A stretch of 64,000 nucleotides of DNA, taken from the NCBI GenBank assembly GCA_950295325.1, contig OX485806.1, positions 32,738,001 through 32,802,000 on the forward strand, read 5' to 3'. The DNA is from Polytrichum commune. Taxonomy: Eukaryota > Streptophyta > Polytrichopsida > Polytrichales > Polytrichaceae. Shown in pieces: positions 12,968-26,440 of the stretch (positions within the stretch are counted from its first letter, which is position 1; each line of letters begins with the position of its first letter). A program made the position numbers and the translations under genes. Under the pieces are notes generated by a model. It did not search any database and was not told the origin of the DNA. It was given only the letters and a program-made list of their open reading frames with translations.

Positions 12968-13189
12968 TAAAATGCTAGTTGGTGTCATTATTCATGCTTT
13001 GTCAAGGTGCTCATGTAGACCAGGCTTAAGGTGACACATACCCGGACTACAAGATTTAAGGTTTGATTATGCAAGAAATAAAGTCTGATCATGCTTTGAT
13101 GTATCTGGCATGTGAGTAGATGGGGTTTGAAGTCATAGAATTCCAAAGAAAGAATTGGGTCAAACAACCCAAGAAGAAATGGTGCATGG

Positions 13190-13460
13190 GACTTAAACAA
13201 CTCCCAATAAAAGATATTTGCGTCGGAGTTAGACATCTCCGACTGGGAGTTTGACATCTCCCTTTGGAAGATCCTTGTGTTAGAGTCGAACAACTTCAAC
13301 TAGAAGATATGGATCAAAGTTAGACAACTCCCAACAAACATATGTTATTCATTAGAGCTAGATAACTCTTAATGAGCATACGAATCTAGTTGGAATTAGA
13401 CAGCTCCGAGTCGAAAAAGGGATGAATGCATCTAGTTGGAACTATACAATCTAGTTGGAA
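13190..13460. repeat. Degenerate tandem repeat, unit about 45-50 bp
   Basis: Successive units carry the theme AGTTAGACAACTCCCAA / AAGATAT (for example near 13195, 13226, 13285, 13318, 13358 and 13395), diverged by substitutions and small indels. No coding signal. Confidence 0.55.
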
Positions 13461-13689
13461 TGGATCTTTGGTCTCTCTCTTATGGTCGGGTGGTTTGAGC
13501 TCATAGGCAATCACAATATTGTGGTTGAGTTGTAAAGCTTTTGGAATACACGAAGTTGAAAGTTGCATTCTTGAGTGTATTATTATTGTAAAAAAAATGA
13601 ACGCGACATGAGGTAAGTTAGATGGGTTTTGAATGCTCACCAACCAACCCACTTCTCATGGGATATAAAATACATGATTAGAGGTTGTC

Positions 13690-14205
13690 CCATGTCATAT
13701 GGCATTTTTTCATGGTCAAACTTCATGATATCACTTCCATGGTCAAATTTCTAAAAAAAAAAAATTAAATCCTTTGGACCCCTCACCAGGTGTAAGCCAA
13801 ACATGGACCAAGAGGAGTGCCTTGCACCAAAAAGTGGATGTGTATTTTTAGTATATGCCCATAAAAATAAGTTTTTGATTATTTTTTCATGTTTCACCTT
13901 CTCTCCTTCTTCACATACAATTTTGAAAACCTAATAAAAGGCATCTCTTTGCCCTAGACCCCTTCATTTTATAGCAGGAAAACCTCTTTTGCATCTTTCA
14001 TTGCAAAACACATTGGACCATGACAATGGACAATGTAGACCTAGAAATTGGCCTCTTGGGGCCTCAAGCTCCATACTTGGTCTTACATTTTTTCCTTTGG
14101 GATAAGTTGAGTGGTCCCAAGATAGTTCAACAACCATTCACATGTTTTTGGGGAGCAAAGAACGACTTTGTGGTCCATGATGTAAACAACCCCTTAGTAA
14201 AATAT
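13690..14205 (-). repeat. Dispersed repeat (family D), reverse-oriented copy
   Basis: The reverse complement matches the copies at 57905-58340 and 58783-60040. Shared landmarks are GTTTACATCATGGACCA, GGTTGTTGAAC, CCACTTTGGT... and, at the other end, TTGGTCCATGTTTGG and GGTGTAAGCC in variant forms. The short open frame at 14020-14220 lies within the repeat and is not a gene. Confidence 0.6.
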
Positions 14206-14436
14206 GGATACCAAATCTAAATGAAGGCCATAGCCACTATTCTATAAAGAAATGAAAAGCTAATAATTAAATGTGTTCCATTACCAAAGTGGAAATTATT
14301 GTGATCCTTAAATAGTCATCCCCTAAATTATGTTCACTATTGAAGCTAGAATGGTAAAATAATTTGGGCATACAATCTAATCTCTTTTAAACACATGTCT
14401 TCTTGGAGCCAAACCAAACCACATACGACTAAAAAA

Positions 14437-14439
<3 letters not shown>

Positions 14440-14469
<30 letters not shown>
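14440..14469 (+). repeat. (TC)n microsatellite
   Basis: About 15 uninterrupted TC units. Confidence 0.95.
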
Positions 14470-14470
<1 letters not shown>

Positions 14471-15789
14471 GCTCTAGTATAAGGATTGTCTACCTTATAA
14501 CTCAATGATGTCCTCAAGTTATGTGAGGACTTGCGTCATAATTAGTTGGTGCACGAGGTGGTATTATGAGGTTGGGGAAGAGGACGATGTTATTAACCCC
14601 TAGTGTCCTATGCGACCATAATAAGGTCATCAGTAGTTTGCTTTGACCCCTTTGACACTAGTTCAAATGGAATCTTGATTGTTTCAACTACTCCTTTTGT
14701 ACATGTTCAAGTCTGTTATGTTTGGCCACATGGATAATTTTGATTCAACCAAATTAGTTATTTTTAGATTAATTCAAATATGGGAGTGCACTTCAAGTGT
14801 TTTATAGTGGAACCGGTCCACTAACCAAAACTTGACATTTGTCACCTTTGCAATTTAAGGGCAGCATACCTTAAACATATTTTTTTGTCGACCCCTATGT
14901 GCAAATGATACACAATTGATTTGAAAATTTCCATGACACTGAAACATAGCATATCCTAAACATCTCCCGTTGGAAATTTTAATTGGACATGTGTTGGTGG
15001 GTGTAAATCCATGTGGAAGGTGCGTAGTTGTGGAAACACTGCCTCAAATTGCAAAGCTTCCCCAAAAATCATAAAATGACGGCTTCAAGATATACGAGCT
15101 GATTCGAATAGGTATATTGACCCTCTTTTGAATGAGGGCAATATTATGTCATTTGGAGATTATTTGAGTGGAGGTTTGATCAAAAAACCAACCATGATTT
15201 AATTTCTAAATCGATGCCCCTCAAGACCACTATGAACATTCCTCTTAAAATCTCCTACACAATAGAACTCCAACATTTAAAAATTGGAATGTGAGTAGTC
15301 AACTTTAACGTGCAAACATCTATACGGTTGGATTGTCAAAACAAAATCATATCTTCATCTGCAATCGCTGAAATCGAGATCACATTTTCTAAGCAGATTT
15401 GAGGGAAATTGGACATGGAAAGTTAGGGGTTAAGCAACTCTACCCGCTTTCTTTTCCTTATTATTTTAATGCTACTCATCGACAAAAGATGATGTGTCAC
15501 CAATGTTAAACCTACACTTTAAAGCCCATCGCTCGAGGGGCTCCCATGTGGGGACACCAATGTTGAACACAACATTGGCGTACAAAACAAAAGGACTTGC
15601 AACATCGACACAATAAAGCCGGTTGGACACGCAATATAGCCCACGAGATGCTAGGTTCGCTTTAAAAGCAAGCCGCTGCCATCAAGATTGTGTTTTCTCC
15701 TCAACACATTCTCCTTTTATATATTTCCATCTTTGGTTTCGGCACACATTGAACATGACGTGGAAATATATAAAAGGTGAGTGTGTTGA

Positions 15790-16215
15790 CACCTTTAGCT
15801 TTCCAAGTTGCACCTATCCCGGCCTAGATCACATCTTCTTCAATTGGTTGGGCCCTGCCTCTTCCACACTCCTCCACTGCCCAATTTTCCTGCTCGCACC
15901 TGCATGGGAACTCTTCCCCATTGGGAATCAATGTGATAATACCAAGTCACGTAAACCATTAAGCTTCTTTGACATGTGAAGGAACTCTGTCAATTAAGTT
16001 GGGAATAATGAAAGTGATGTCAACAATAATTTAATTTTAATTTTGACATGTTATTGTCACATTGGTTCCCAACGAGGAGGAGTTCCCACACATGCACGGG
16101 TAGGAAGACTGAGCTCTAGAGAAGGCAGGGGAGGGGCAGGGCCCTAGCCGAATGAAGACGTGATCTAGCCCAAGGCGGTGCACCTCCAATGCTCAAATTT
16201 TAGTGGAGGTGTTTC
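15790..16215. repeat. Foldback (long inverted repeat), arms about 140 bp
   Basis: The left arm (about 15800-15945) contains CCTAGATCACATCTTCTTCA, GGGCCCTGCC and CATGGGAACTC. The right arm (about 16050-16190) contains the complements GAAGACGTGATCTAG, GGCAGGGCCC and GAGTTCCCACACATG. The loop is about 100 bp. An open frame at 15623-15979 overlaps the left arm and has no recognisable domain. Confidence 0.65.
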
Positions 16216-17116
16216 CTACCAATAGTGTGTCAATGTCCAATGAGCCAAAGGTGTCCGTGAGATAGTCACTTGGAGTTTCAAGGTCTATTTATGACATGTT
16301 ACCTCTTGATTTTCAAAAAGAGTACATATATGGTAATTTACTTTGAGGGAAACAAACACATGTTTCACAAGACACAATGAACAACCATTTTAATGTGGGT
16401 GAAGGTTTTGAAGTACTTATTGCATTGCAATATGCCATGAGGGAGGAATTTGTGGTGTCGATGATATTGTAAGTTGAAATGTCTTCACATTATGGAGATT
16501 TTGAGCTTGTAAGGAACACTCTCCTTAGACTAAGAATCTCCACAATCGTTTCACTAAACAAATATAGATTTCACTCAATGTTTTCAAAAACACAAAATGA
16601 ATGTCAATTGACATCTACATTTTCTTTTAAAATGTCACCTCAATGTCACATGCCTAGGGGTATGTGTCATTTCAATTTCTAAATGTCAATTAACGTGTGG
16701 TTTTTTTCTTCACAAGTCACACTACATGTCAACTTCTAAATCGTGCGTGTCAATTGACGTGCATTTTATTTTTGTGCAAGTTTTTGCGTGTCAAATGTCA
16801 AAAACTTGCAAAAACTTTGTCAAACATACACACTGATGGGATGTTGCTCTTATGTCTCCATTGCCCACTTGTGTTGTGTGGATGCAAATCCTTCAAAAAT
16901 AGGCATGAGGGAGTTGTATGAAATTCATTTTGTAGAATCTTGAGTAATTTTGAATCACAAAATTTAATATATTTCATAAAACAAAATAGCATCTTCACCC
17001 ATGTTTTTTTTTAAATATAACATCTTCAACAAGAAGCAATATTGCTTGTCCCATAGCTTTGAACTATAAATTTGTCTCAAGTTGACATACAAGTCTAAGT
17101 TAAGTGTGCGATCAAG

Positions 17117-17157
<41 letters not shown>

Positions 17158-20100
17158 ATATGACACCTAAACCCTAAGATTTTTAAGAAATTGATGAAGG
17201 ACACAAACTCATGAGAAAATACAATGAGATTGTGCATATAAGTAGATGGGTTGATATTGTAGGCAATATAATGTAGGTAATTTATTTGGGTTTTACATGA
17301 AGTTATGACTTAGTTGTGAATGACATGGATAGCAAATGACCTTAGCTCTAAGTTCACCTTGCATAAGAGTAATGACCTTGCACGTTTGGCGTTGGTTCTT
17401 ATGGGTGTAGGTGATGACATGCATTCTTCTATTGAGGATAAATTGTAGGGTTTCAATTTTACACACTCCACTTCCTACCTAGTGAATGAACACATGCTCT
17501 TATTTGTATGTAAGGATTCCATATTCCAATGATTGATGTGTGAATCTTTGATAAAGCTTCCAATAGATGCTCGATATAAAAGTTACACAACATGCACAAT
17601 GGTGTGTAGCATAAAAATCTTATATTACAAACATAAACCATTACTATGTGAGTGATTTGGAAACCAACACTTTGAGAAGAAACACATAATTTATTGGTTT
17701 GAACGTCCCCCATGGAGGGTACATGCGAGTCACTGATGGAAATAAGGATTTTTTCCAAACAACGTAATGGTTAGAATTATCCCACCTACCCGTTCCAAGT
17801 GCCTCTATCTCTAAGTAAAATGAAGTTGTAGCGGTTTTGTAAAGTTGTGACATATGATGAACATGTTCAACACTCAACATATGATGCATGCTCAACACTC
17901 CATGTGACAATCGTACTTCTTTTTCGTGCCACATCAACTTTGCTATGGAATTCTATCAATAAATTTGTGACATGATGTGGTACTTCAACTAAAGAGGCAA
18001 ATTAAACATTGCAATGAAATGTAAAATCATGTGTACTAGTCATCTATCATGTCATCCAAAATTAAGAGAAAGTTGGGTATTCCTTGTGCCAATTTAACTT
18101 TACTTTCAAGCTTAGAAAGTCTTATAACATCCTTTTTTCAAAGGCCTTTCCATTGTCCTACATAGCTATGTATCCTTCAAACACCGGGAGGGGGGTGGGA
18201 CCATCCTTCACAAAAGAACTATGTTCAATAACATCAAACTACCTAGGAGCATACTCATATTCACTTGTCTTTCTCAAAGCAAGTAGTTACAACCACAAGT
18301 TCATGCCTATTAGATTTAATCTTCTTTACATCAAAAGAAAGTACTTGTACTAAGTACCCCAACAACCACCTCCATATTAAGTTCAAAATGTAAGAGACAG
18401 TATCAACAATGCTTCAAGTATTTGCAACACGCCTATTTGCCTATTATTCTAATCAACCTTGTAGAATACCTAAGCACATCACAAACACATGAAGAGATAT
18501 GAGATACAGAATTTACTTGCATTGCCAAATTTGTGAAGGGTTTGCCTTGCTTGTGCCCATGCTACCAACCAAATCCACAAAGAGGGTCAGTAACGTACAC
18601 GAGGCAAGTAGCACCAATACCCAATTATTGTATGTGCCACACAATCATTCCAACATAAACAAACATTTTGTGTTACTAAATAAACATATTGCCATTGAGT
18701 ATTCTACATGTTTTTTGGCCATTCGAACCATGTGAGATTGAGTTTTGTGGTATGTTACATGGTCCTTCCACCTTTACTAGTTTTCACTACTTAACATAAT
18801 CTCCATATTTTTGAAGGGTAAGCAGTGGTTGCTTAAACAATGAGAAAAGGCTCACATGGTTATCCCTCACATGTTATAGTATTAGGTAAGTACCCTTGAT
18901 TGTAGAATAACATATTAGATCTTCGGTGGATGTTAGCCAATTAGTTTCTACCAAGCCCTAAGGTAAGTTCATCCCTTTAGGGTTATTTTGTCGTCATATG
19001 GGTAGATTATTTTACACCAAATCAATAATGACAAAGTGAGAGTGAGTTTCACCCTTGATCATAGCCGCCCACTTGTATGTGAACTTAATATACGTTTACG
19101 ATTAACGGTTATGGGACAAGTTGTTATATAAACAACATTGTTACCAAAAGCAATGTCTTTCTTTTCAAGTAGCCCATAACATTACTCAACATTGGTTAAA
19201 ATCATGTGGGGGTCAACCCATATTCCCATGAGACGTCATAACAACAAGGTGGGATTTGAATGTATGGTTGAAACTCAATCCAAATATGGGAATACTCTCC
19301 TCAAAAGTATTGGGCATCATTTGGGCTCCACAAGCCTCCCCATTGCTATGTGTCGGTGACATCTCGTACATGATATACTAGATGAGATATTGTGTTGTTT
19401 GTGGTACATGTTGAACAACCTTGATCGATTGGTACCAACTTCTTAAGAGTCCCAATGTATCTAGATGTTGGTCCCACAAACTCAAACCAATTGCCATGTT
19501 CCCAATCAAGCCACTACAATTAGACGATGAGGAACCCATACTTGCTTTGGAATTATTACACGCAAATTGGCAAAGGGGCGGGGGCATAAAGGGTAATGTG
19601 CTAGACCTATATTCATATGGCGTGGGTTATGTCAATATGTTAGTGGACTATCATACTAAAGTCGCCGACTCTTTACTAGACCTACCACAAGCTTATAAAC
19701 TCACACAATTCATTCCTTTGAGTCACATTATGCCATTGACAACAAACCATCGAATTTTTACCAACATTTATTATCTTAAATTATAAGTGAGGATGTCCAC
19801 TTAGATACGAGGAGGAAGCTCAATGGTACCTACTAAGGTATCGACCTTGTAGACTACTATCAATAGATAAATCATGACTCGACCTTGAAGAGCACGGGTG
19901 CTCACTATGGTGCACCATATGTGGACCCATTAATAAATTTGCTACAATCTTTTATTACTACTCGTTGAAATTGAAAGTAAAAAATTATAAGGTCCAATTC
20001 TAAGAAGGTGTGTCATATTCTCGTTAGGATGCTACCTATATAACTTGCAACCATTCGGCTTCATCTACTCAATTCACACCTCCCTCTTCATTAGAGCATT

Positions 20101-20924
20101 TGGACCATCCACCTCCCCCTTTCCAAAGCAATTCCAAGTCATTTGGCATCCATATCTAAGAGATAAGTACTAGTCAAGTTTGGATATATGCTAATGAAGT
20201 ACACACATGAGCCGACTTGAATTGGCCACTACAACCATATGACCACACTATATGAAGTCCAAAAGTAAATCCCTTACTTTACCAAGAGAAGAGAGAAGAA
20301 ACGTTGATCATGTGATCAAACTTAACTTTAAAGTAAATCCCTTACTTTACCAACTCCCAATTCAAACAAATTATCACAAGTTATTATTTCTTGAGGCACA
20401 ATAATGAATTTCCTTAACAAGAAAATAAAATAATAAAGGGGTTCTTCGCTCAACATGGTCCAATCAAACTATATATTTTAAGCTATCTGCACCAAGATTG
20501 GCACTTGTTCATTATGTCAATGCATGCTCCATGGTCCATGAATTTTCGATGTATAGAGTTCTAAAAAATCTACACAAGGTATCGGAAGGAATAGAGCTGA
20601 AGAGTTCATGAAGTTTAATATCTTGCCAAAAAGATACGTCATTGTGCATAAGGTTAGCCTATATTTAGATTGTATATTTTGAATCACCTCACGAGGTATG
20701 GTCCAACGGTTCTCTAGAACGTATGTTTTTATAACAATACCTTCAAAAGTAGTCCCAACAACCTTATATGCAATACTCTTCCATTTTAACAACTTATCAA
20801 TTGGAAGTTCAAGTGGACAAACTTGTACCAATTGTAAACCACGAATACACAACTACCCACTAAACACTTTTTCTTGTGCCACATGTATATCTCATCCTTC
20901 TCACAAAGTATGAAGCACCATAAA
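16216..20924. other. Gene-free stretch
   Basis: No recognisable gene. It contains a (TC)n tract at 17120-17153, several TGTCAATTGAC palindromes at 16605-16765, and a direct repeat of about 20 bp (AAGTAAATCCCTTACTTTAC) near 20265 and 20332. The open frame at 19421-19786 (121 aa, LQLDDEEPILALELLHANW) has no family I recognise. It could be a decayed fragment. Confidence 0.45.
17120..17153 (+). repeat. (CT)n microsatellite
   Basis: About 17 uninterrupted CT units. Confidence 0.95.
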
Positions 20925-21770
20925 CACGGGGAGGTCACTCAGTAGGATTTTGTGTACCACGTGCGGCAGAGGGGTATTTGTTTAGGGGCTATTTACCTCC
21001 AAGACACGAATTAAAAGCTCCCTATAATTACATAATATTCTAAAATGGCCTATTTGTTTGTACCCTACCATTACTTATAATGCCCATGTCATTGAAATTT
21101 TTTGTAGTCTATATTCCTTTTAATTAAAAAACTGAATTTAAGAATGTATGCAATGCAAAAGTGATGGGAAAAGCATGGCAACAAAAAATATAAAAATTAC
21201 GTACCATTGCAAAAACCAAGTACAAAAACTTAAAGTGGATCATTTCAGACCTGCTCTTCAAGGTTTCCGCATCAGATCACGCAGCCTAGCTAAAAACTCT
21301 ACACAAGATTGGAGAAGAGGATGACGACAAGCAATCCTAAACCCTAAACACAACGGCGAGGCTCAAATGTTGTGCACAAACGGGCGCCCTACAATCGGGT
21401 TGAAGAGTTTCAAAAGAGAAGGGGAGAAAAACCACCAAGAGAAGTCGGGCATAGAGTTAGGCTTCCAATTTCATTCATTTTTGGGTGAACGATGAGTAAT
21501 TTTTCATCCATACCTCGTGAGGCATGCGTACAAAATTGATTCTACTAAACATACATCCTAAGATCCTTATTTTCAGCCCCTATATTATTTTTACTAAAAG
21601 GGAATGGCCCATATTTTATACCTATCTATTTTACTTGTAATGGGCTTATGTACTTCTAATGGACCCTTCATTATTTGGAATTCTTTTATAATTTTTATGT
21701 CAAATGATTTTAATCCTCCCTATATTATGCCGCACGTCATTTTAAAAATGCACTAAGTGACCTCCCCGTG
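20925..21770. mobile_element. hAT-like non-autonomous DNA element, 846 bp, with 8-bp TSD
   Basis: Terminal inverted repeats CACGGGGAGGTCACTCAGT (left) and ACTAAGTGACCTCCCCGTG (right) are flanked by identical 8-bp repeats ACCATAAA (20917-20924 and 21771-21778). Eight-base duplications are characteristic of hAT insertions. A subterminal CTATTTACCT motif is shared with the element at 59362-59631. The interior (21240-21470) is GC-richer and might be captured host sequence. No transposase reading frame. Confidence 0.8.
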
Positions 21771-21778
21771 ACCATAAA

Positions 21779-23742
21779 TTAGTCATTTTGTCATAAGCAT
21801 AAGAAGGTGAATCACACATGATAGAGTTGTGCTTTCTCCCTAAACTACACATCGTGTCACAATCACATTGGCAATGAGAGCAAGCATTATGTTTGTTCAA
21901 TCGCATATTATTCCATGTTATCATCAACTCGTTTAGAGCCTGATGGTATATACAACAACATGCATTTCAAACTCCAAGCCATTTCACCCACCATGGTTTC
22001 AAGCTTTTAGACTAACTCAAGTTACAACCAACAAAAGGATTTTTTTTTCCTTGAAGGATGTCTAGAACTCAAGCTACATAAGGAGAAGGGAGTTAACAAC
22101 AACTAAATAATCATGTTCAAGCAATACGGAAGAGCTTAACATTAGCATTAGCATTTAGGAGGAGCCTAAGTAGCTCTTAAGCACCCAAGCAAAAGCCATA
22201 TAAGCAACAAACAATGGATATTAACTCAATAATGGGGGTACCAAGTGAGAAAACACATCAACATTCAGTTGGATCTAAGGACGGGGCCATGCAACCCAAA
22301 TTTTTTTGGAAACTTTTCATTGTTCACCAAAAGTTGCACTCTACCAAGGATTGGACCTTAAATTGATTATTCCTAAGCATAGAAGGAAAATACACCAATT
22401 GTTATTGGCCAAGGAACCACACTTAAGCAATGAGTTTGATATACGCACTTGTGAAGGAAATAAGTGAAATATGAAACCCGTTGTTTGAGTCCTTCATAAA
22501 AACCTATGGTGTCATTTATACACTCTCATAAGTGTTGCAACTTAATAACATCCAAATTACTTAAAAATCAAGGAATCGTGTCCTTCGTGTACGAATAAGA
22601 CACACAATTTACGTAGAGTAAGGTGTTGTATATTTCCATCCTATTATTTCAAACGGGAAGAAGTAAATTCAACTAGTTCTTTAGCAAAAGCTGCACTTAT
22701 TCTAGCAACCCTAGTATGACAATGTTCCAAAGTGACAAAGTTTGTGTGCGCATTGAATTTTGGTGTGGCAAGTGGGGCATTGACCAACATCTTCATCCCC
22801 ACCCATCCGCCTTATTGCTTCTCTATGTACCAAAGTTAATATGCTTCACCTACAAAGTTTGACATTGTTTGCGGTGTTTGCCATTGCTATAAGCCAACCC
22901 CTCTATGCAGTTTGTAATAATGTTCTTATGAACCCTAACTCTAAAACATTGTGATTGTTTTTATTTGCAAAGAAAGTTGCTATGCAGTAGACACGCAAGA
23001 AGGTCGCATATTGGAGGCCTAGCAAAGGTGAGGACTTCAACAATAAACCCTAATGTGCAAGTCTACAACTAGAGATGCCAAAGCCAAAGCAAGAGTTTCA
23101 ACCGTAAATCCATAGCTAGAGAAGTTGAAGCCAAGGTGAGAGCTTCAACCGTAACTCCTATTGTGCAAATCCTTAGCTAGAGACATTGACGCAAATGGAA
23201 TGCACATTCCATGCAAATGTGGGGAAGATACTCAACCTACATCCCAAATTGTCTAACCAATATCATGCAATTATTAACGAGCCACTTTCATCCAATTATC
23301 CACGATTCAATTTCTCATTGTTTTCATAGTTTCCATAGCACATAGTTTTCATCCATTTGTAATGTAATCAAGCACCAAAAACATTGTTACACTTACTTTT
23401 TTTTAAGGGCCTTAAACATATATAAATATGGAATCCTAAATATGCAACAAATTATATATTTATTCCAATATTTTATTGTTGTTTTTTTGCATTATAAAGG
23501 TATAGAAATAGCCAAAATAAGGAGTGTTAACACATTTATGGCTCCTAATAACTTAAGTGCACTAGGAGTGTTATATCTACCCAACATGAAACCTAATCAA
23601 AAATCAGAGACTCCAAATTTCAATATTATAATCTCGGTCTCACATATCTAATAATAATGAACTTTAATACTTGTCAAGGGCTCTTGTACTAAAAACTATT
23701 GTATAGGTCATTAAACTACATAAACATATGATTTTATTAAGG
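21779..23742. other. Gene-free stretch
   Basis: No gene recognised. Around 22980-23180 a motif of about 65 bp recurs two to three times (AGAGCTTCAACCGTAA..., GCAAATCC...AGCTAGAGA...), forming a short degenerate tandem repeat. Confidence 0.4.
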
Positions 23743-24110
23743 GCTAAGGTAGATGTGCCTAATTTGGTTACGTATCTTAATCGGCACATGTATTTGAGTG
23801 GTACGTGGTTTGGTGTGGCTTCAAGAATAGATACCAAAAAGACATGTGTTCAAAAGAGATCAGATTGCGTGCTTAAAATATGACACTCGTTATATGTTAA
23901 AAAATCAACGTAATTGAGGGGGCGACACTGTGTGAAGAGCACGCGGATCTTTTCTTTGAAACTCAAGAAGATGCTTGTACGAGTTCTGAAAATTATGAGG
24001 AAAATGGCTATAACCTTGATATGGACTTGCTAAGCACCATCTTCGTATTAATTGCATGATATTGTATCCTAGGATGAGAAGTAGGCTAGTTGAAAAAAAC
24101 ACACACTTAG
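23743..24110 (+). repeat. Dispersed degenerate repeat (family A subtype), copy
   Basis: Matches 60110-60440 in order: GTACGTGGTTTGGTGTGGCT, CAAGAATAGATACC, then GAAAATTATGAGGAAAATGG and CTTGATATGGACTTGCTAA. Opens with CTAAGGTAGATGTGCCTAA, like the 9355 copy. Confidence 0.5.
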
Positions 24111-24359
24111 GATTCATTTACCGTAGTTAACAATACTCAACCATACATGTCCGTTCACCGGATACTAGAATAAAGTAACTATAATTTGTGCCCCCAACAC
24201 ATAAGTCGTTATGTTATGTAATTGTTCATACATTCATGCCGACTATCAAAATGTTGGGTGGAGTTATATTCCCAACATTGTTCACATGAAACATTGTTCA
24301 TACGGACATTGGTCACAAAATACTATTCATATCAACACTATTCACCGAAAGTACACTTT

Positions 24360-24420
24360 AACCTCCATAATGTCACATGCCTTGGCAACCAAATTGCACG
24401 TGATAGTAAGGAGTTATGCA
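24360..24420. repeat. Short palindromic repeat of about 55 bp
   Basis: CTCCATAATGTCACATGCC ... GGTTGCC-type centre ... GCACGTGATAGTAAGGAG forms a hairpin. Its reverse complement recurs at about 61527-61575 (CTCCGTAATATCACGTGC...), so it is a small dispersed element. Confidence 0.45.
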
Positions 24421-25501
24421 GTGTTAACATGGACATGATATAAAGGAGGATTAGTGTAGTGTGTGACACTATGGAATGACATAAAGTGCAACATTGCAAT
24501 GCTAAAATTGATGATTTCGTAAATGGGACATGGAGATCTGCTAGAGTTGCACACATACGCAAACCTCAAACGTTCTAGGATATGTTTGTCCACATTCTCA
24601 TAGCAATATGTACAAATCTTTTAGTAGGTTCAAAGATAGGTGTTGAACATAGAGGAGGTATTAGTAAATGTTAGGTTGGCATTCTAAAAAGATGAATGCT
24701 TCTTTGGAGTGCATTCATCTCTTGAAGTAGAATTCAAGAGCTCCAAGACCATTGACTGAAACACACAACCCAAATTTCTTGAAGGAGTTGCATTTAGTGA
24801 GGTTAAAGGTAGCATTCTTCCAAATTGTGAACATGTACACTATTTTTAGAATAACAAGGAAGCATGAAATAAAAGAAATTATAGCAACATTGATAACATA
24901 CAAACACTTGTATTTGTTAACCTCAATGCATTTTTTTCAAACACAACAAGACTTTATAAACATCGATGAACAATTAAACACATTCTAAAGTTTCTTAATT
25001 TACAGGGACTCCAATCCTTCTTATAAGCTCCCCCAAACCCTATCGAACAAAGTTTCGGCACCGGATGAACAAAACAAGGAATATGTTTTTATTCCATCAT
25101 TCATAAGTTTGATCCTCGTGGCAAATATTGATATTGACATATCAACACAATTGGTTTTTTTGGAGCTTATAATAAAAAAAACTTGCATGTAGAAGTTCTC
25201 ATCGTCAACTACTATCACAACCTCACAAAAGGGTTTGGTCCCCAAAGTATAAGCATACATATATCTATGACCTCGTGTGGTAGTGCAGTTGCACTTTGCA
25301 ACATGCGGCTATTAGAGGGTAGCAGATGTCGTGTTGCGGCAAGCAATGGATGCAAAATTTGGGAAGAGATTTCTTCACCCTCATTTGCTAGATTTTGCCA
25401 AGGGTTTGTTGTGTTGAAATTGTTGGGAGGGATGAGTTTTTGGTGTCTTACATTGTAATTTCAAGTTTTTGTTTTTTCGGTGAAGTCAATATGCTGAATT
25501 T

Positions 25502-25521
25502 GTGTGTGTGTGTGTGTGTGT
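25502..25521 (+). repeat. (GT)n microsatellite
   Basis: Ten GT units. Confidence 0.9.
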
Positions 25522-25816
25522 GTTTTATTTTGTTTGTTTGTTTGATAGCCATTATGAGTGTTAGACGATATTGTGAAGCAAAACTTTGTGTGATAGAAGG
25601 TGACACTAGTGTGATCACCTTTGTTGTTCCTAGTTGTGGATGGTTGCAGATGGATTGTAGGGTTTACTTATTGTGGAGAATTTCTTTATGCATTGTGGGG
25701 TTTGTGATATTGTGTTTATCTCTAGAATGGAGTTTTAAAATTTGGTGTATAGTCGGTGTTGTTTTTGGAACTCCATAGACTAATTATAGTATATTTACAC
25801 CTTCTAAATGTTTGTA

Positions 25817-26440
25817 GAGGCATGTGTGTATATTAATGTTAGGTTCTATAGATTGACAAGCCCGGAGGAGGTTTTTTTAAAAGTCTTATGTTCTTTTTTT
25901 CTTGGAATAAAATAGTTTTTGTTGTTGCTTCTATTGTTGACGTGTAATTTTGACTACTTTCCTTTTGCAGCTTCGCTTTGCATTGGACTTACTACTCAAT
26001 TGAGCACCCAAATATACAATGACAAAAATAATCTTATATATGTTTCTTCCCATGAAGGTAAGACAAATGGAGGTTTGTATCACATACTAAATATAGAAAC
26101 ACAAGTCAACCATAAGATGAATAATGCGAGGCATATGTGTATATAAACACTGGTTTCTATAGATCGATAAGCTTGGAGGAGGATATCTAAAAATCTTATG
26201 TTTGATTCTTTTCCTTGAAATAAAGTAAAACGTCCTACTTCTATTGCTGATATACAATTGTGTTTGCTTTCCTCTCGTGGCTTCGCTTTACACCAGACTC
26301 ACTGATTAACTGAACACCCAATTATACAATGACAAAAACATAATATTGTCTAGGATTCTTCCCATGAAGGTAAGACAAACAGAGGGCCCGTGTCGCATGC
26401 TAAATATAGAAAAAGGAACTCAACCATAGAGGTGAATAAT
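25817..26440 (+). repeat. Tandem duplication, two units of about 311 bp
   Basis: Unit 1 (25817-26127) and unit 2 (from 26128) share, in order, GGCATRTGTGTATAT, TTCTATAGAT, AAGCYTGGAGGAGG, TTGCTTCTATTG-like, GCTTCGCTTT, CAATGACAAAAA and TTCTTCCCATGAAGGTAAG. Diverged by substitutions. Non-coding. Confidence 0.75.

Noticed and set aside
16964-17155. Open frame rich in Arg-Glu repeats
   Set aside because: Translation of the (CT)n microsatellite, not a protein.
19421-19786. 121-codon open frame with a plausible-looking peptide
   Set aside because: No family recognised and no flanking exon signals; noted only as a possible decayed fragment.
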